Positions 1 to 12,737 are shown, numbered from the stretch's first letter. The stretch is DNA of 64,000 nt from Acanthornis magna (GCA_036785705.1 JAWUZG010000032.1:16611501-16675500); one strand, 5' to 3'. A program made the numbers and translations. The notes: generated from the letters alone by a model not told the origin.

Positions 1-179
1 AGTTTGGGAAAATTGCCAAGTATGCCTATCAAATCCAGTCAGAGTCAAAAATAACATCATGTATAAAAGCGGAACTCAAGTAGAATTTAGATGCACGTGC
101 CAGAGACTGAAATATTCTAGTTTACGGTTTAAGCATTTTTATGAAGGATTTTTGTCCATTAAAACTGTAAAACAAGGCT

Positions 180-990
180 ACACCAACAAAAGCTGCACTA
201 CCAAAGCCCACCCTGAATGGGCCCCCTGACTGAGGCCCTGGACTGTAAGTTGATTTGAGATAACAGTGACACTATTCTCAGGTCTGGGCTGGGGAAAAAG
301 AATATTTCCACAGGAGGATTAAGCCCAGCAGCTTCGGACTGGAGGCCACAGGCCCAGGCTTATCTGCTGCCAGGTTTGCACAGACTCTCCCCCAACCCAG
401 GGGGGAGGAGGAGAGGTTTTGGGTGTGTAGCCTCTGGTCATAAGCAATGAACGCCCACCCTCTGCTGCACAGACCACCTCAGCTGCAGGACCCCCACCCT
501 GGGAAAGCCACCTCTACAGGACATTCATGTGAGGGACAGCAGAGGAGGTGTCATGGCCCATCAAAGGCCCCCCACCCAAAGGGGTTCCCCAGACCCCGCA
601 CCAGGGCACTGCACGTGATGAAAAATGATGCAACTGACCCAGAGCCCTGCAAGAGACAGTGTCAAACTTGCCCTTCCTCGGGGGAGGTATCTGGGCATTC
701 CCACCTGGCCCAAACCTATCTTCATCCATTGGATTCTATATTTTGTGGTGAGCAACCCTCACCACCAAGAAGCCCAGATGAAGGAGAGCAGCAAGATATC
801 ACTGAGACCCACTGAAGGGTGATATGTTTCTACTTAATCTGTCTCTGTCACTCTACCTCTCCCTCCCCACCTCTTCTTTCTATTTATTTCCTTCTCTTTC
901 TTTCTCTTTGCCTCTTTTACTGTTAAATGAAACGTATCAATTTTTTTAACACCATTTAACCTCGTTTGGTTTTAATCTTGTTTCAAGGAA
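180..990 (+). repeat. LTR-like retroelement remnant (putative)
   Basis: A GC-richer stretch in an AT-rich intron. It ends with a long pyrimidine tract (about 838-915) and then a GTTAAATGAAAC segment near 920, an arrangement I associate with the 3' part of avian endogenous-retrovirus LTRs. I cannot see matching terminal TG/CA ends or a target-site duplication, so the boundaries and the class are uncertain. Confidence 0.38.
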
Positions 991-1722
991 TATTTCAAAC
1001 CTCAGGATTCTTTCTCCTTTGTTCAAAGAGAGTTCTCTTTGCTCCTCTGTGATTAGAGCAGATCATAACAGCACAGATGCAAGAATTCTAACAAGAAAAA
1101 TCCTACCAGTTCAATCACCTGAGAACAGGCACATATGCTTCACTGATAGTACTTTCTTATCGCATTACTGCACAGGTACTTCTACCACTGCTACACTGAG
1201 TATTTCACCATCTACTTCATACCTAAGCCTAAATAAGACTCATAAAATAAGGATTCCCATCTTTTAGTCACCTAATTCTTCTGATGTTTCAGGTCTGACA
1301 CTGTTAAGCAAATTCAGAATTAATTTAACCTAGATCAACAGCAAAAAATAATGAAAAAAACCCACAGAAAAAACATCGCATGCGTGATTCATCTTATAAG
1401 ACACAATGAAAACAAATGGTGCTAAACTTCGATATAAAGTTTAATAACCAATTAAATTAATTAGGTGGTAGCACTTTCTTAGCCTGGCAGGCTCAAAATC
1501 CCATTTCCCATGTCTCCAGATGCACTGGACTGGGCACACCACTTCAGAGACACGAAAGGCTAGGAAGGTCCTGTTCCCCACCTTTATTGCCACAGCTGTG
1601 CTACAGTGCAGAACAACATGCAAACTGAAGCACACAGATAGAAATGGGCAAAACAGAGAATGAAGAAATGAGCCAGAACTGGAAGTCTTAGCAGCAGATG
1701 CAATGAGGTTCAATAAGGCAAA

Positions 1723-2105
1723 GTGCTGGACCCCACGCTTGGGTCACAGCAGCCCCAAGCAGTGCTACAGGTGGGGAGTGGCCTGAGAGCAGCTCGGCAG
1801 AAAGGGACATGGCAGTGCTGGTTGACAGCTGGCTCAATATCAGTCAATTGTGCTGCCCAGGTGGCCAAGAAGGCCAATGGCATCCTGGCCTGTATCAGCA
1901 ATAGTGTGGCCAGCAGGACCAGGGCAGTCATTGTTTCCCCCATACGTGGGGGACAATCACCTTGACTGCTGTGTTTAGTTCTGCACTCCTCACTTTAGAA
2001 AGGACATTGAGGTGCTGGAGGGTGTGCAGAGAAGGGCAGCAAGGGTCATGAAGGGTCTCTTATCAGGAGCAGCTGAGGGAGCTGGGTTTGTTTAGCCTCG
2101 AGAAT
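1723..2105 (+). repeat. CR1 LINE fragment
   Basis: The sequence reads like the 3' part of the CR1 reverse-transcriptase ORF: a segment around AAGAAGGCCAATGGCATCCT (1867-1886), then GAGGTGCTGGAG, GGTCATGAAGGG and GAGGGAGCTGGG near 2009-2088. The copy is truncated at both ends and carries stops. It lies inside RNGTT intron 2, antisense to the gene. Confidence 0.7.
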
Positions 2106-2301
2106 TCTAACCTGTAAGAAAGTACTTTCAGAAATCTATTAATTACAGGCGAGACCTGGAAACGTAAACAAACAAAAAATTTTCTGTACAGATGTCCCAA
2201 ACAAAGCCATCAACCACTTTTTCCTTAGATCTGAAAAGCAACACTTGAGTAAACATCAATAATGAAAGCCATGTTTCGATCATTAGAAAATTTAACTTTA
2301 C

Positions 2302-2411
2302 CTTCAGACTCTTTAAGTAGTTGGATAGCATGCTCGGGTGAAAACGATTTTCTTCAGCAACCTGTTCATCATATCTTGGTCCTAACATTGTCTTCAAAGG
2401 TAAAAACTTCC
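2302..2411 (-). CDS. RNGTT: RNGTT coding exon 2
   Basis: One hundred and ten bases between acceptor TTTTCTAG|GGAAG and donor CTGAAG|GTAAAG on the minus strand. Joined to the single base left by exon 1 it reads [20 protein letters not shown] and on to SNYLKSLK, ending exactly at a codon boundary. The start of the triphosphatase domain is encoded here. Confidence 0.93.
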
Positions 2412-5400
2412 CTAGAAAAGATAATCAAATTTTAGGCATACTCATGTATATGTACACTTACAACTTAGCAATTTCAAAGCAACATGCTGAATACATTTAG
2501 ACGTTCACCTTTAATAATAAATAATTGCAGAAATCCTGCTATCAAGAGTAAACTGGAATTTCTTTAGTTATGAGTTCTCAGAATTCACAAGTTAAAATTT
2601 TTAAAGGAAATACAGGTCAGTTCACCTAAAACGGAGTAATTTAACATTTTTAGCTAATATTTAGTGTGATTTAAGCTGTGGAGCCACAGCACAACAGAAT
2701 ATAGAGCATTTAAACTCAGTACCATTAACAACATGTAAATAGCATTTTAAAATGACAGTTTGTCATCCAGTCATGTAAGCATCAGCTTTGATTACCTGCA
2801 AATACACAGGAAAGATCCCTGCAAAAAAAATTTTATCAACACTGTATATAGTCTCAAATAAGTATCTACCATCCATGAAAGAAACATTATAAATCACGGA
2901 AGACAGACAGACATGGAAACTATGATGCTTTATGCAACTGATTAGTTCAGGTTAGATGTTAGTGAGCAACATGAGAAACATCTTCACTGCTCACTTGTCT
3001 GAGACCATTCCAAAATTTCCTTTTCCAAAGGAAAGTTATTCTGTCATACAATCAACATATTGAAGAGTAACAAAATTATAGTCACTTCAACTTGTCTGGC
3101 TGTTAGAAAAACTTCACTTTACTGCCCTTTGCCTTTTCATCCCAACAGTTACACACCCACCATCCACCCTGGTATAGGCTGCTGGGTTGGTTACCATTCA
3201 GCCTCTTTCTCTATTAACCCTTCCACTTTAACTTGTAATATTCTTCTATACAGACTGATTATTCAAATCCTAAACTTACATGATCTTAATGCAAAAATCT
3301 ATCATCACCCTATGTTTTGCAAACCAACATAGTGCTTGAAAGTTTTTTAACTTTGCCACATGTCGCACCCATACTAATACATTTACTCATCCATTACAGA
3401 ACATGAAGAATGTAACTAAACTTTTTTATCCAAGGCACTCAATTAAGAAAAGGAGCTGCACTGACAAAAGAGTCAATGGGTACAAAGAAAACCATCATCC
3501 TTTACAAGATGCTGGGAAAAGAGAAGAGTTGGAAAAGTGCCTGAAGGTTACAATTGTTTCCTGTAGATTAGAGACTGTCCAGTCGCACTGAAGACTTTCC
3601 TGTTCTCCATCTTCTAGAACAGAGAGTGAACACATTCATTCTCTTCTTAGTAGCAGACCTTGATTTAGTGTCTGATTTGCTCTCTGATTTCTTTTTGAGC
3701 AACCAAAATACATTTCTGTTCACTGACAGGAAAAGACAAAGTGGTTTAGTCAGCATCCCCTGCAACATTTGAATACCTACAGGCAGCTGTGGAAATGATG
3801 AATATTTCATATAGAGCCTATTTACTATCACGTCCAAAGCTCAAACACAGATCTTTGGAAGTATCTAGGTGCTCAGATTCTATAAATTTCAGTTGCTTCT
3901 TCTCTGCCTGGAAAATTTGGTGCTTGGTTTTTGTACAGAAGCTCGAAAACCTTCCTTCCATGTGCGCATACAAGCCTCTCATTACATGTCATTAAGCTAC
4001 TGAAAATCTAAGCTTTAATTGTAAGGAAGATTTCTAAACTTCTTGAGTAATATGGACAAGTATAAATGAGGCAGTAGCTCCTGTCTCTTCTACACTTTTG
4101 CCTTACATCTTATGCTGCAGAAGTGATGTAGTAACAACTGATTGCAACTCAATTTAAGCCTCCATGCATAATCATTTGAGGATTAAAAAATCATATGCTG
4201 TATTAGGTGATCTGACAGTAAGAAAGTGATATTTTACATGGATATCAAAGCATCCTAAGTCATTCAAGTATCTAAACTAAATTATGACACTAATTGGAAC
4301 TCCTCAGTAGAATTTCCAAATTAACTTCGAAGTGCTACTGGAGACCTGACAACCAACAATTACCTACTTCCACAATTAAGTTCAAATTTGTCAAATAGTT
4401 TTGGAAAGTGGTTATTAAAAACCATTTTCCAAATTAGTTACCTGTCTAACAGATGGTATTTCCTTAGGCTGAAAAATAGGTAAAAATTCTAAAAATAAGA
4501 GCCCAGCATATCAAAGTACAGACATCAAGTGGATAAATCTGAGAGAAATTGAAGTGAATAATGTAAGAAATCACATTTTCTACATGTAAATGCTCTAATT
4601 TTGTCACTTTTTTATCTTCAAATCAAAATTCTAGAGCCTACCAGTGAAAAAATACTCTTAATTAGCCAATTTTCTGTGACATGAAGCTATCAACTCAAAA
4701 CGTGACACACATAATTATGTATGACCATGGTATGTTTAGATTGAGCATTGATTAGGAAGGCTATATTGGGTAAAGTGACCAATATTAACAGAAATTTGGA
4801 TAAAATTAAATGGTAAAACCCACAATTAGAAAAAAGCAAACCAACATCTCCTCTAAAAAGTAACAGTTTTCTGATTCAAGAGAACTGTGATGGGGTCAAA
4901 GCATTCATTTCATCTAGTATGTCATCACCAACACAAGCCAAAAACAGACACCTAGGAAACAGAGTAATGACAATGACAATGACAATCCATCATCAGATTA
5001 TTCGTCCCAACTACAACAAGCTTAGGTCAGAAACTTCCTGAACCAGAAGCATCACTGCATATGGATGTTTTCAATAATATCTCACAGTTCTGCATGCTAC
5101 ATGTGTGTCTAGAACAGGATTAACATGAATCAATAGAAAGAGGCTGCTAAGCACTGCTGAGACACTTCTTGTGTCTTTTCTTCAGTATCTTGCTAGCATC
5201 TTCCATAGCAAAATTGAAACAGAATGGGTTTTCAGAAAAGCAGGTACCTGCAGAGACGGCAATGCCAAGGCAGTAAGGCTGAAGCAACTGATCACTTCAG
5301 ATCTAAGCACTCAAAGAAAGCTCCTTTCATCAAGTATATGACCAAAGTTCTACTATAATGCAATAAAAGTGAAAATGTGCAATTCTGAGGAACTGCCATA

Positions 5401-8136
5401 CCATAAAACCAGAAAGTGGCAGAAAACTACCAATATTTAAAGAAGTGAACTGGAAAATAATGGGAGACGTAGATGAATTCACCTTGTCCAGGATGAAGGG
5501 TCCTGTTAACCTGAATGAACCCTATCTCACCAAGAGAAGAGTTTCAGGCTTCATTAGTACCTGTACAGAGGTCATCTAGAAATTCTAGATGCCACAACCA
5601 TAAGACAAGAGCATCATGATCAAACACTCGATGAATATTAGTCCCCAGAAGCCACACAAACATTGCTTAGCAACAACATTACTAATACACTATCAGATGG
5701 AAATAAAATCACATACAGATACTTAGAAATTTGATTTAAACAGTAATTAAAACTAGAATGTAACATATCTGGGAGAATATAGTACCAACTATAGTACCAA
5801 CATCAATTAAACACTGCAAATTATCTCCCATAAAACTGCTAGATGTCTTTGAGTGTAAAATAGTAAAAAAGGAAAGAAGACCGTTGGCATATTATTGCTT
5901 CTGGTAAGTTGTGCACACCAAAAAACTGAAAATCAGGTGAAGGGGAACACATCCTGATGAAGCACCCAAAGAAATGAACAAAGCACTTTTGATTTTTTTA
6001 CTGTGCATTAACTTCCTGTGCATGATCGCATGGAATGGAAAAGAATTACCTTGCAGTTCCTGAATAAACAAACACACAAGCAGTGATGGCACAGCAGATG
6101 ACACACTGATGACCTTCATTCTTGCTTACTCTAGGTTGCTATTTCTGAGAAACCATGGCTCAAAAGACAGACAAACAAAAGCCACAACTAACAGAGATCA
6201 AGAACTTGCTGAGAAGAACACAGGATAAAGAATCCTTAGTCTGTTTTCGTCATGGTCAGAGGCTGAGGCTATCAAATCTCTCTCATTAGATACAAAGTAA
6301 TGCATATGGCCATGATCAGGAGAAAGAGATAACAGAGATGAACAATCCAACAACACTGTTATTTAATTGAGCCAAATTCAGAGAAGTATAAGGAACTTGA
6401 GGGAAACCAGTAACCCACAAAATGAACAACTGACATTAAATACTCATAAATGCCAATGAATGCATATTGATGATTACTGAAGATCAAGCCTATTGCGATG
6501 TCTCACCATGATGACTAAATATAGTCATCAATGTCTTTCATTCCACAATCAACTGCCATCAAAAAATGTAAGATGATGTGGAGATGTGGGATAGAAAACA
6601 CAGGAGTTGTAACTATTAAGCAAATCATGGCACAGTGCCAGTTAATGCTGAGTAGCACATGTTGTGTTTTGAAAACATACCTTTACATTGTCACAGAGAG
6701 GGATATAAAAGGAATGAAAACCATAAAATATTGGAGGAAAAAAAACCAAAACTGGGGGTTGGAATTGCTTGCATTATAAAGGAAAGAACTTGAGAAAACT
6801 GGAAAGAGACACATTTGTGTACTCTATCTCATACCAAGCAGCAGGGGAAACATTTATCTGACGTCAGTATGATAATTAACACACAATCAAAAATGTGTCT
6901 ACCTGATACCGAATTCACTGCCACTAGATGCCAGAATACCAAGTAACAGCCAAGACAGGGCAAGAGTATCCAAGAAGACTGGTAAGCCCTGAAGCATAAC
7001 ACTGGAGTACAACACTTTAACTCATTTTCCAGCTGAAGAGCTCAGGAACACACCAGTAACTGGAAAGTCACTGCCAGTCGGCAAAATAACAAATCGACAC
7101 TGATAAGACTCAGGAAAAAGAGAACCAAACATGGAAGAGAGTGCACAGAGGACTGGTATCATAGATTCAGTCAGGGACCACAGGGGGTCATCTGGTCCAA
7201 CCTCTCTGCTCCAGAAGCATCATCCTAGAGCTCATGGCACAGGACTGCATCCAGATCGTTCTTGAATATCTCCAGGGAGGGAGACTCCAAAACCTCTCTG
7301 GGCAATCTCTTCCAGTGCTCAGTCACCTGCACAGTAAAAAAGTTCTTCCTCATATTCAGGTGGAACTTCCTGTGCATCAGCTTCTGCACATTGCCTCTTG
7401 TCCTATTGCTTGGCACCCCTGAGAAGAGCCTGGCTTCATTTTCCTGACACCCCCCTTTAGATATTTATAAACATTGATGAGGTCCCCTCTCAGTCGCCTC
7501 TTCTCGAGGCCGAACAAGCTCAAGTCCCTTAGCCTTTCCTCGCAAGAGAGATGCTCCAAGCTTCTGACCAACTTAGTAGCTCCGGTATAGCACCTTCTGC
7601 ATGCCTGGCTGTAGCCTCTCTCATCAGATGTGACAGATAGGAAAAGTTTTAGCCCGAAACTGAAGCAGTGCAAAGCGAGAGCTCTAAAGCTCCGGGGGAC
7701 AGGAGAGGGCCCCTAACCCCTGCAGGGGAGCTGGGGCGAGTCCGTGTCAGAGTAGGGCACCGACCGAAGGGAGAGCGAGCCCGGCGCTGAAGGCAAAGCT
7801 GCGGGCTGGGCTTTAAGGAGAACAGCCGCCCAACGGGAGTCAGCTCCGGGACAAACATCGGCCAGGAGCTCGGAGTGGGGGGGCACGGCACAGCCGTGGC
7901 CCCGGGACAAAGAGCCCCGGCCGGGACAGAGGGCGAAAGGCCACGGCGGTCCCCGGCGCTGAGGAGGAGCGAGACCGGCGGGCAGCGGAGCGCCGCGGGA
8001 GAGGGGGCCGCGCCCGCTGCCGCCCCACGGCCGCCCCGGGCCGGGCAGGGCCGGACTGGGCCGGGCGCTCACCTGCCACGGGCTGTCCCCTCCTGGGGCA
8101 GTGGAGCCAGCGCGGCGGGATCTTGTTGTAGGACAT
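2302..8136 (-). CDS. RNGTT: RNGTT, mRNA-capping enzyme (5' part only: coding exons 1-2)
   Basis: The coding parts are complement(8073..8136) and complement(2302..2411); the gene continues left of base 1. Spliced, they give 58 complete codons beginning [10 protein letters not shown], continuing through [20 protein letters not shown] and ending NYLKSLK. This matches, from memory, the N-terminus of vertebrate RNGTT. The protein is bifunctional: an N-terminal RNA 5'-triphosphatase of the cysteine-phosphatase fold and a C-terminal GTP:RNA guanylyltransferase that caps RNA polymerase II transcripts in the nucleus. Only the start of the triphosphatase domain is here; the HCxxxxxR catalytic loop and the guanylyltransferase KxDG motif lie outside. 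The ATG at 8136 is chosen because the first residues are the conserved ones and I found no in-frame ATG upstream. No frameshift or stop is seen. The identity rests on recognition of 58 residues plus synteny. Confidence 0.93.
2412..8072 (-). other. RNGTT intron 1
   Basis: About 5.7 kb, mostly AT-rich single-copy-looking DNA with a CR1 copy at its gene-proximal end and half of a CpG island at 7.7-8.07 kb. A short (AATGAC)n tract lies near 4966-4986. I see no other coding exon; the open frames in the interval are short and unlike known proteins. Confidence 0.75.
7158..7615 (-). repeat. CR1 LINE 3' end, minus strand
   Basis: On the minus strand this encodes stretches typical of the end of CR1 ORF2: [20 protein letters not shown], then [15 protein letters not shown], then [20 protein letters not shown] and [20 protein letters not shown]. 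It is followed by the short CR1 3' UTR (about 7158-7220), with wording close to TCTGGTCCAACCTCTCTGCT on the plus strand. The frame is broken, so the copy is dead. Confidence 0.88.
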
Positions 8137-8420
8137 GGCGGGGCCCGGGCGGCCCCGGGGGGAGGGAGGGAGGAGGGGAGGGAGCGCGGGGTGCGGGGCG
8201 GCCCCGGGGCGCTCAGCGGCCCCTCGCCCGCGGCGCCTCCATTCAGACCCGGCTCCGCCTCGGCCGCCGCCGCACACGGAGCGCCGGGAGCCGCTTCCGC
8301 TTCCGGGGCTGCGGGACCAGGGGTGGTGCCGGCCGGGAAGAGGGCAGCGTGAGCTGGGGCTCCTCGGCCAGGGCAGAGCGGTGGGCTGGGAAGGGAGGTG
8401 GTCACGAACTGCTATAGGCT
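7700..8420. promoter_or_regulatory. CpG island at RNGTT promoter
   Basis: A GC-rich, CpG-dense block in AT-rich surroundings, centred on RNGTT exon 1. No TATA-like element is evident immediately upstream of the ATG. This is the expected promoter class for a capping enzyme expressed in all cells. Confidence 0.75.
8073..8136 (-). CDS. RNGTT: RNGTT coding exon 1
   Basis: Sixty-four coding bases encode [21 protein letters not shown] plus the first base of the next codon. The donor reads GGCAG|GTGAGC on the minus strand. The exon sits in the middle of a CpG-rich block, as expected for a first exon of a housekeeping gene. The 5' UTR lies upstream (8137 to about 8400); its exact start cannot be read from sequence. 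Confidence 0.92.
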
Positions 8421-8439
8421 CCTCCTCTTTGGCCGGAGA

Positions 8440-8872
8440 GGGGCCACAAAGCTGGTGAAGGGGCTGGAGCACGGGAGCTGTGAGGAGCGGCTGAGGGAGC
8501 TGGGGGTGTTCAGCCTGGAGAAAAGGAGCGAACCTTATCGCTCTCTACAGCTGCCTGAAAGGAGGCTGCGGCCGGGTGGGGTTCAGCCTCTACTCTCAGG
8601 CAACCAGCAGTAGAACGAGAGGACAGAGTCGTAAGCTGCACCAGGAGGTTTAGGCTGAATTAGGAGGAATTAGGAGGAATTTCTTCACCAGGATGATAAC
8701 ACATTGGAACGGGCTGCCCAGGGAAGTGGTGGAGTCACCATCCCTGGAGGAGTTTAAGGAAAGACTGGATGTGGCACTCGGTGCCGTGGTCTCGTTGATG
8801 TGGTGGTGTTCAGCCATAGGTTGGACTCTATCTCCGAGGACTTTTCCAACCTAATTGATTTTGTGATTCTGA
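8440..8872 (+). repeat. CR1 LINE 3' end, plus strand
   Basis: Sense-strand CR1 signature: GGCTGAGGGAGCTGGGGGTG, TTCAGCCTGGAGAA, AGGAATTTCTTCACC, GGAACGGGCTGCCCAGGGAA, GTGGTGGAGTCACC, then the 3' UTR ending in TTTGTGATTCTG. A short internal duplication (GAATTAGGAG twice, about 8655-8675) is present. The copy starts immediately upstream of the RNGTT CpG island. Confidence 0.88.
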
Positions 8873-9448
8873 GTGAGCACCTCGGAGCCACTAGGAAAGT
8901 AACGGGAGCTCAGTTGGAAGCAGCTGGGGGAATCACTTGTGCCACAGCAATGGCCAGCCAAGGCTGCTGTAAATGCAGACTTTACACTGGTCCCAGGGGA
9001 GGCTGAGCAGATGGTTGAAAGAGAATGTAACCCATGACTACTGAAGTAGCAGACTGCATCCGGTTCGGGAAATGGCCTGAGCTGAAAACAGCCGGAGGCT
9101 TGGACAGGCATAATTCCCATGCTTTTAGTTTTTGCAGGAGGTTCCCTCCTTAGAAGTGGAGGTGGAAATAGGTAGATCCTTCTCCAGCTAATAGTGCAGC
9201 TTATTCTAATCTGATGTGACAGGTTTGCTAGTGTAGCACAGCTACCTCTGTCCTGGGCCCTCAGTTTCTCTCATTGAAAAGTACACCCAGGAAGATAGCA
9301 TGCAGATAGGTATTCTTAACCAAAGCTTTATTTCCATACAGAATGCAAGTGAAAAGTCTCCATGGGCTTTAAGACGTCTATTACATGGACTCAGTTGAAG
9401 AATTGTAGCCCAGCCGTGTTTGTCCATGTGAAAGGAATATTTAAGGTG

Positions 9449-9998
9449 TGGCCTGGTTTAACTCCTGTGGCAACTAAACCTACAGAGCCACTTGATCTCT
9501 CCCTCCTGTAGCAGGATGGGGGAGAGAATCAGAAAGGTAAAAGTGAGAAAGCTCGGGGGTTGAGATAAATATAAGGAAAAATGAGGAATTGATTTACTAT
9601 TTCCCATTGGCAGGCAAGTATTTAGCCATTTCCAGGAAAGCTGGGATCTTTCACAATGGTGACTTGGGAAGACAAACACCATAACTCCAAATGTTCCCTC
9701 CTTCCTCCTTCTCCCATTTTTTATTGCTGAGAACAACATCATAGGGTCTGGGATATCCCTTTGGTCAGCTGGGGTCCGCTCTTCCAGCTGTGTCCCCTGA
9801 CAAATTCCTGTGCAGCCCCACCCTGCTCACTGTCAGAGCAGTGTGAGAAGCAGCAATGGTCTTGATGCTGTGCAAGCCCTATTCAGCATTAGCTAAAACA
9901 TCCCAGTGTTCCCAGCTCTGCTTTGGTCACAAATGCAAAATGCAGCACCCTACAAGCTACTACTAAGAAAATTAACTATCTCAGCCAAAACCAGTACA
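9449..9998 (-). mobile_element. Solo LTR, ERVL-like, minus strand
   Basis: A 550-bp element that begins TGTACTGG on the minus strand (9998) and ends in CA (9449), flanked by GGTG on both sides (9445-9448 and 9999-10002), a candidate target-site duplication. It shares many segments with the LTR at 51.3 kb, for example TTTGTCTTCCCAAGTCACC (9659-9677, minus) and the TTTCCTGG...ATGGCT block. No internal retroviral sequence adjoins it, so it is a solo LTR. The family assignment is from memory of songbird ERVL-type LTRs. Confidence 0.75.
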
Positions 9999-10901
9999 GG
10001 TGGCTTCAGTGAAGCATTAGGGAACAAGAGCAATAGATTATTTTTGTACCTAATTTTCCAGTTATTTACATTTCAGTTCTGTTCTGTCTGGACTTTCTGT
10101 TTTGTCATAAGCCAGGTGTGCTGCCTTTGCAAGTCAGTAGGTGCTGCAGCTTGCAGAACTAACCGAAGTTGTGCATACAGATACAATAGGAAGCCCTTAG
10201 GTTCTGTGAATACATTAAAACAATGGAAATAATTTCATCTGTCTAGAATTTATTACAAACTTCATTACACATTTTCCTTCTGGGTTTTATAACTAGATTT
10301 TATTAGACATAGTTTCTTCTGTAGAATATCCTCTCATAGTAATTGAGGTATTCAATTGAGTTAGGTAGTTTGCATAACTGAGTCATTAGGTTCTCATACT
10401 ATGTTAGAAGTTTCTGAATTTTGTCTTCTAAGGCTTTTGTCATCACACTAATCTTTTCATCCTAGCTAAAATTGGAAGTCTTGCTACAGGGAAAGACTAA
10501 TCATATTATTTTCCCTAACTGCTAAATGCACTTCCATTATAATGTTACTTTAAGATGTTTGAAATAAGGTGCTGATTTTTCCTTTACAAAACAAGCAAGC
10601 CACAGTCAGACACCAGGTGGTGTCGAAGACCAGCCAGAAAAGAAAGTGAAACTGGAGTACAAGGCATGTTCAGAAAGAGTGAGAAGCAAAGAGCAGCTGC
10701 AAGATACTCAGTATCTGATTTCAGTAAATTGGGAGGAACTTGACGTCAGCAGTATGGCAAAATTATGAACAAAGCCATTTGCAGAGGGGAAGATCAGTAC
10801 AAAAAGATATCATGACCAAGCAGTAATCTCTCCTTATCATCAATTTAAGATTCTGATATGCTTTTAAATGAGTGTAAGAGCTGCAGATCAGAAATATAAT
10901 G

Positions 10902-10925
10902 TTATATATATATATTATATATATA
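10902..10925. repeat. (TA)n microsatellite
   Basis: A short run of TA dinucleotides with one interruption (…TATATATATTATATATATA). Confidence 0.8.
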
Positions 10926-12065
10926 GTTAAAATGGGAAAGTATATTTTATTTAGCAATGCACAAGGCAAGGGATTGTTTACAGCTGATGTTATGTGTTAT
11001 ATCCATATATACAGACTTTGCCATAGGAGACACTTTGAAACTATTTAGGCATAAGGTGATGTTTGCATGTGTGACATCAAACACTCTTTGTGAAGAGGCA
11101 TGTCCTGCTTGCCTTTATACCATTACTAACAATTAATCTGACTCATCTGGTGTACCAGCAGAGAAAGCCAAGTCCCTTATGTCTTCCTGTGACTTTCCAA
11201 AGCTGACATGGCAGTGTCTGAATGATGAGTGTGAGGGTGGCCATAGTGGTTTCAAGGTTTGCTTTGAGAAAACAAAAGTGTTAATAGTTCATGATATAAC
11301 ATTTTGTCTTTACAGTATATCTGTTTTCTTTTATCTTAGAGGTACTTAGATGCTTGTACACCCACTCTTGTTTCTGCTCACTAATTTTAATCCTTTTCCT
11401 GGCAGAGCAGACACTACAATCAAGAAGTCCTTTTCCTAGGCTGCAGTTCATCCTCTGTGCCATGGGTATCACTACTTTGGTTTCAGCTCAGCCACACTGT
11501 TTCAGGTAGTGGGGAGCTGAGTTTGTGTTCTTTCTTGACTTTAAACCGTTAAAAAAATACCCCACAGGAAACAGACACACACACACATTTTAACTCTTTT
11601 TCCTAATTACATACTGAACATTTACCCAAATTGTTGCTAATGAATAATCTTACACTTTTAAAGTCATAAATTATGTAGCTACTTATATTACTTTTAGTTA
11701 CCCATTCTGCAGCAAATGGATAAATTAGGTACTTTGCCTGAAGGAAGAACACATGGTGTTGCCCTCTACTATAGTACTACAGGTCAACGCCTCTATTACT
11801 GTTCTGCTTCAGTGTAGCATTATTTTCCATGTGTTCATAAAGTAATAATGAGTGTAATAAGAAAAACATCCCTTGGGATGCTCTATGAAACAGACATTTC
11901 TGACTCTATCTAGTAAATATATTTCTTTAAAAAACAAACCAAAAAACCCAACAGATTATTTGCTAAACTGGGATTGCAGAAGGATTTAGTTGAGGGAAAG
12001 TAACTGTGAAAGAAGCTAATTGTATGCAGACATGATTCATATTATATTTCCCTTTTGTGTTGTAG

Positions 12066-12101
12066 GTATTCACCTGGAAAGAGACTTGATGCCATAAGCT
12101 T
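12066..12101 (+). other. Exon-like segment A (possible lncRNA exon)
   Basis: A 36-bp segment between an acceptor-like TTTTGTGTTGTAG and a strong donor CTT|GTAAGTACA. It codes for nothing recognised. Splice-site-like strings arise by chance, so this is a candidate only. Confidence 0.15.
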
Positions 12102-12737
12102 GTAAGTACATGGAACATAGCAAAATATAGTTTTTATTTACTGATTCAATTGATTTATTCCTTGCTTATTGGGTTTACTGTTCATGGCAAACTGACTTAG
12201 GAGTACAATGTTCCTTTATGACTGATTTCAGCACACATGAATCTTTTGTGGGGATGAGTGAGTATTGGAAAATAGATATTTTAACTTTGTTACTGTAGTT
12301 GTGTTTTATTCCAATAGTACTTTCAATCTAATGGTATCATAAGGAAAAAAACAACTAAAAATCGTAACAGTAAAGCAAAGTTTTAGATTTCAGTGGAAGT
12401 TAATATTATGGTTGCTTATGATTATGTCCTGTAATACATACGTAGGCTTGTACATTTAAAAATGTATGACTATGCACTGACTCTTAAAAATCAAAAGAAA
12501 ATGCTAGGAACTCAACATTTTTTAATTAATTCCTATTTGTTTGATGTCAACAAATATTAAGGAACCTAACTTCTGAGACATTATGTTTTCAGGTTTGAAA
12601 ATGAAAATAAGATTTATAACTAAAGTGATTTTATTCCTTATGTGTATACAATATGAAAAAGGGATGTTGAAACAAAGTTTTGAGTGCTGCAATATATTTG
12701 AGAAAATAAAATGTCATTTACAGTTTTGTTCCTACAG

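Larger units (their letters stand above)
1..2301 (-). other. RNGTT intron 2 (partial)
   Basis: Non-coding. It contains an LTR-like stretch (about 180-990) and a CR1 fragment (about 1723-2105). The remaining sequence shows no exon; the open frames here, such as the 122-codon one at 447-815, lie in repeat-derived DNA and have no recognisable protein similarity. Confidence 0.7.

Noticed and set aside
447..815. A 122-codon open frame at the left end
   Set aside because: Lies in an LTR-like stretch in an intron; no similarity recognised and no splice or promoter context.
7225..7673. CR1 ORF2 pieces as a functional gene
   Set aside because: The frame is split and 5'-truncated, as in nearly all genomic CR1 copies.
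7713..8472. Long minus-strand frames over the RNGTT CpG island, including one in frame with RNGTT exon 1 for 112 codons upstream
   Set aside because: The in-frame upstream part has no ATG (its first codon is GTG in CR1 sequence) and is low-complexity; the conserved start is MSYN at 8136.
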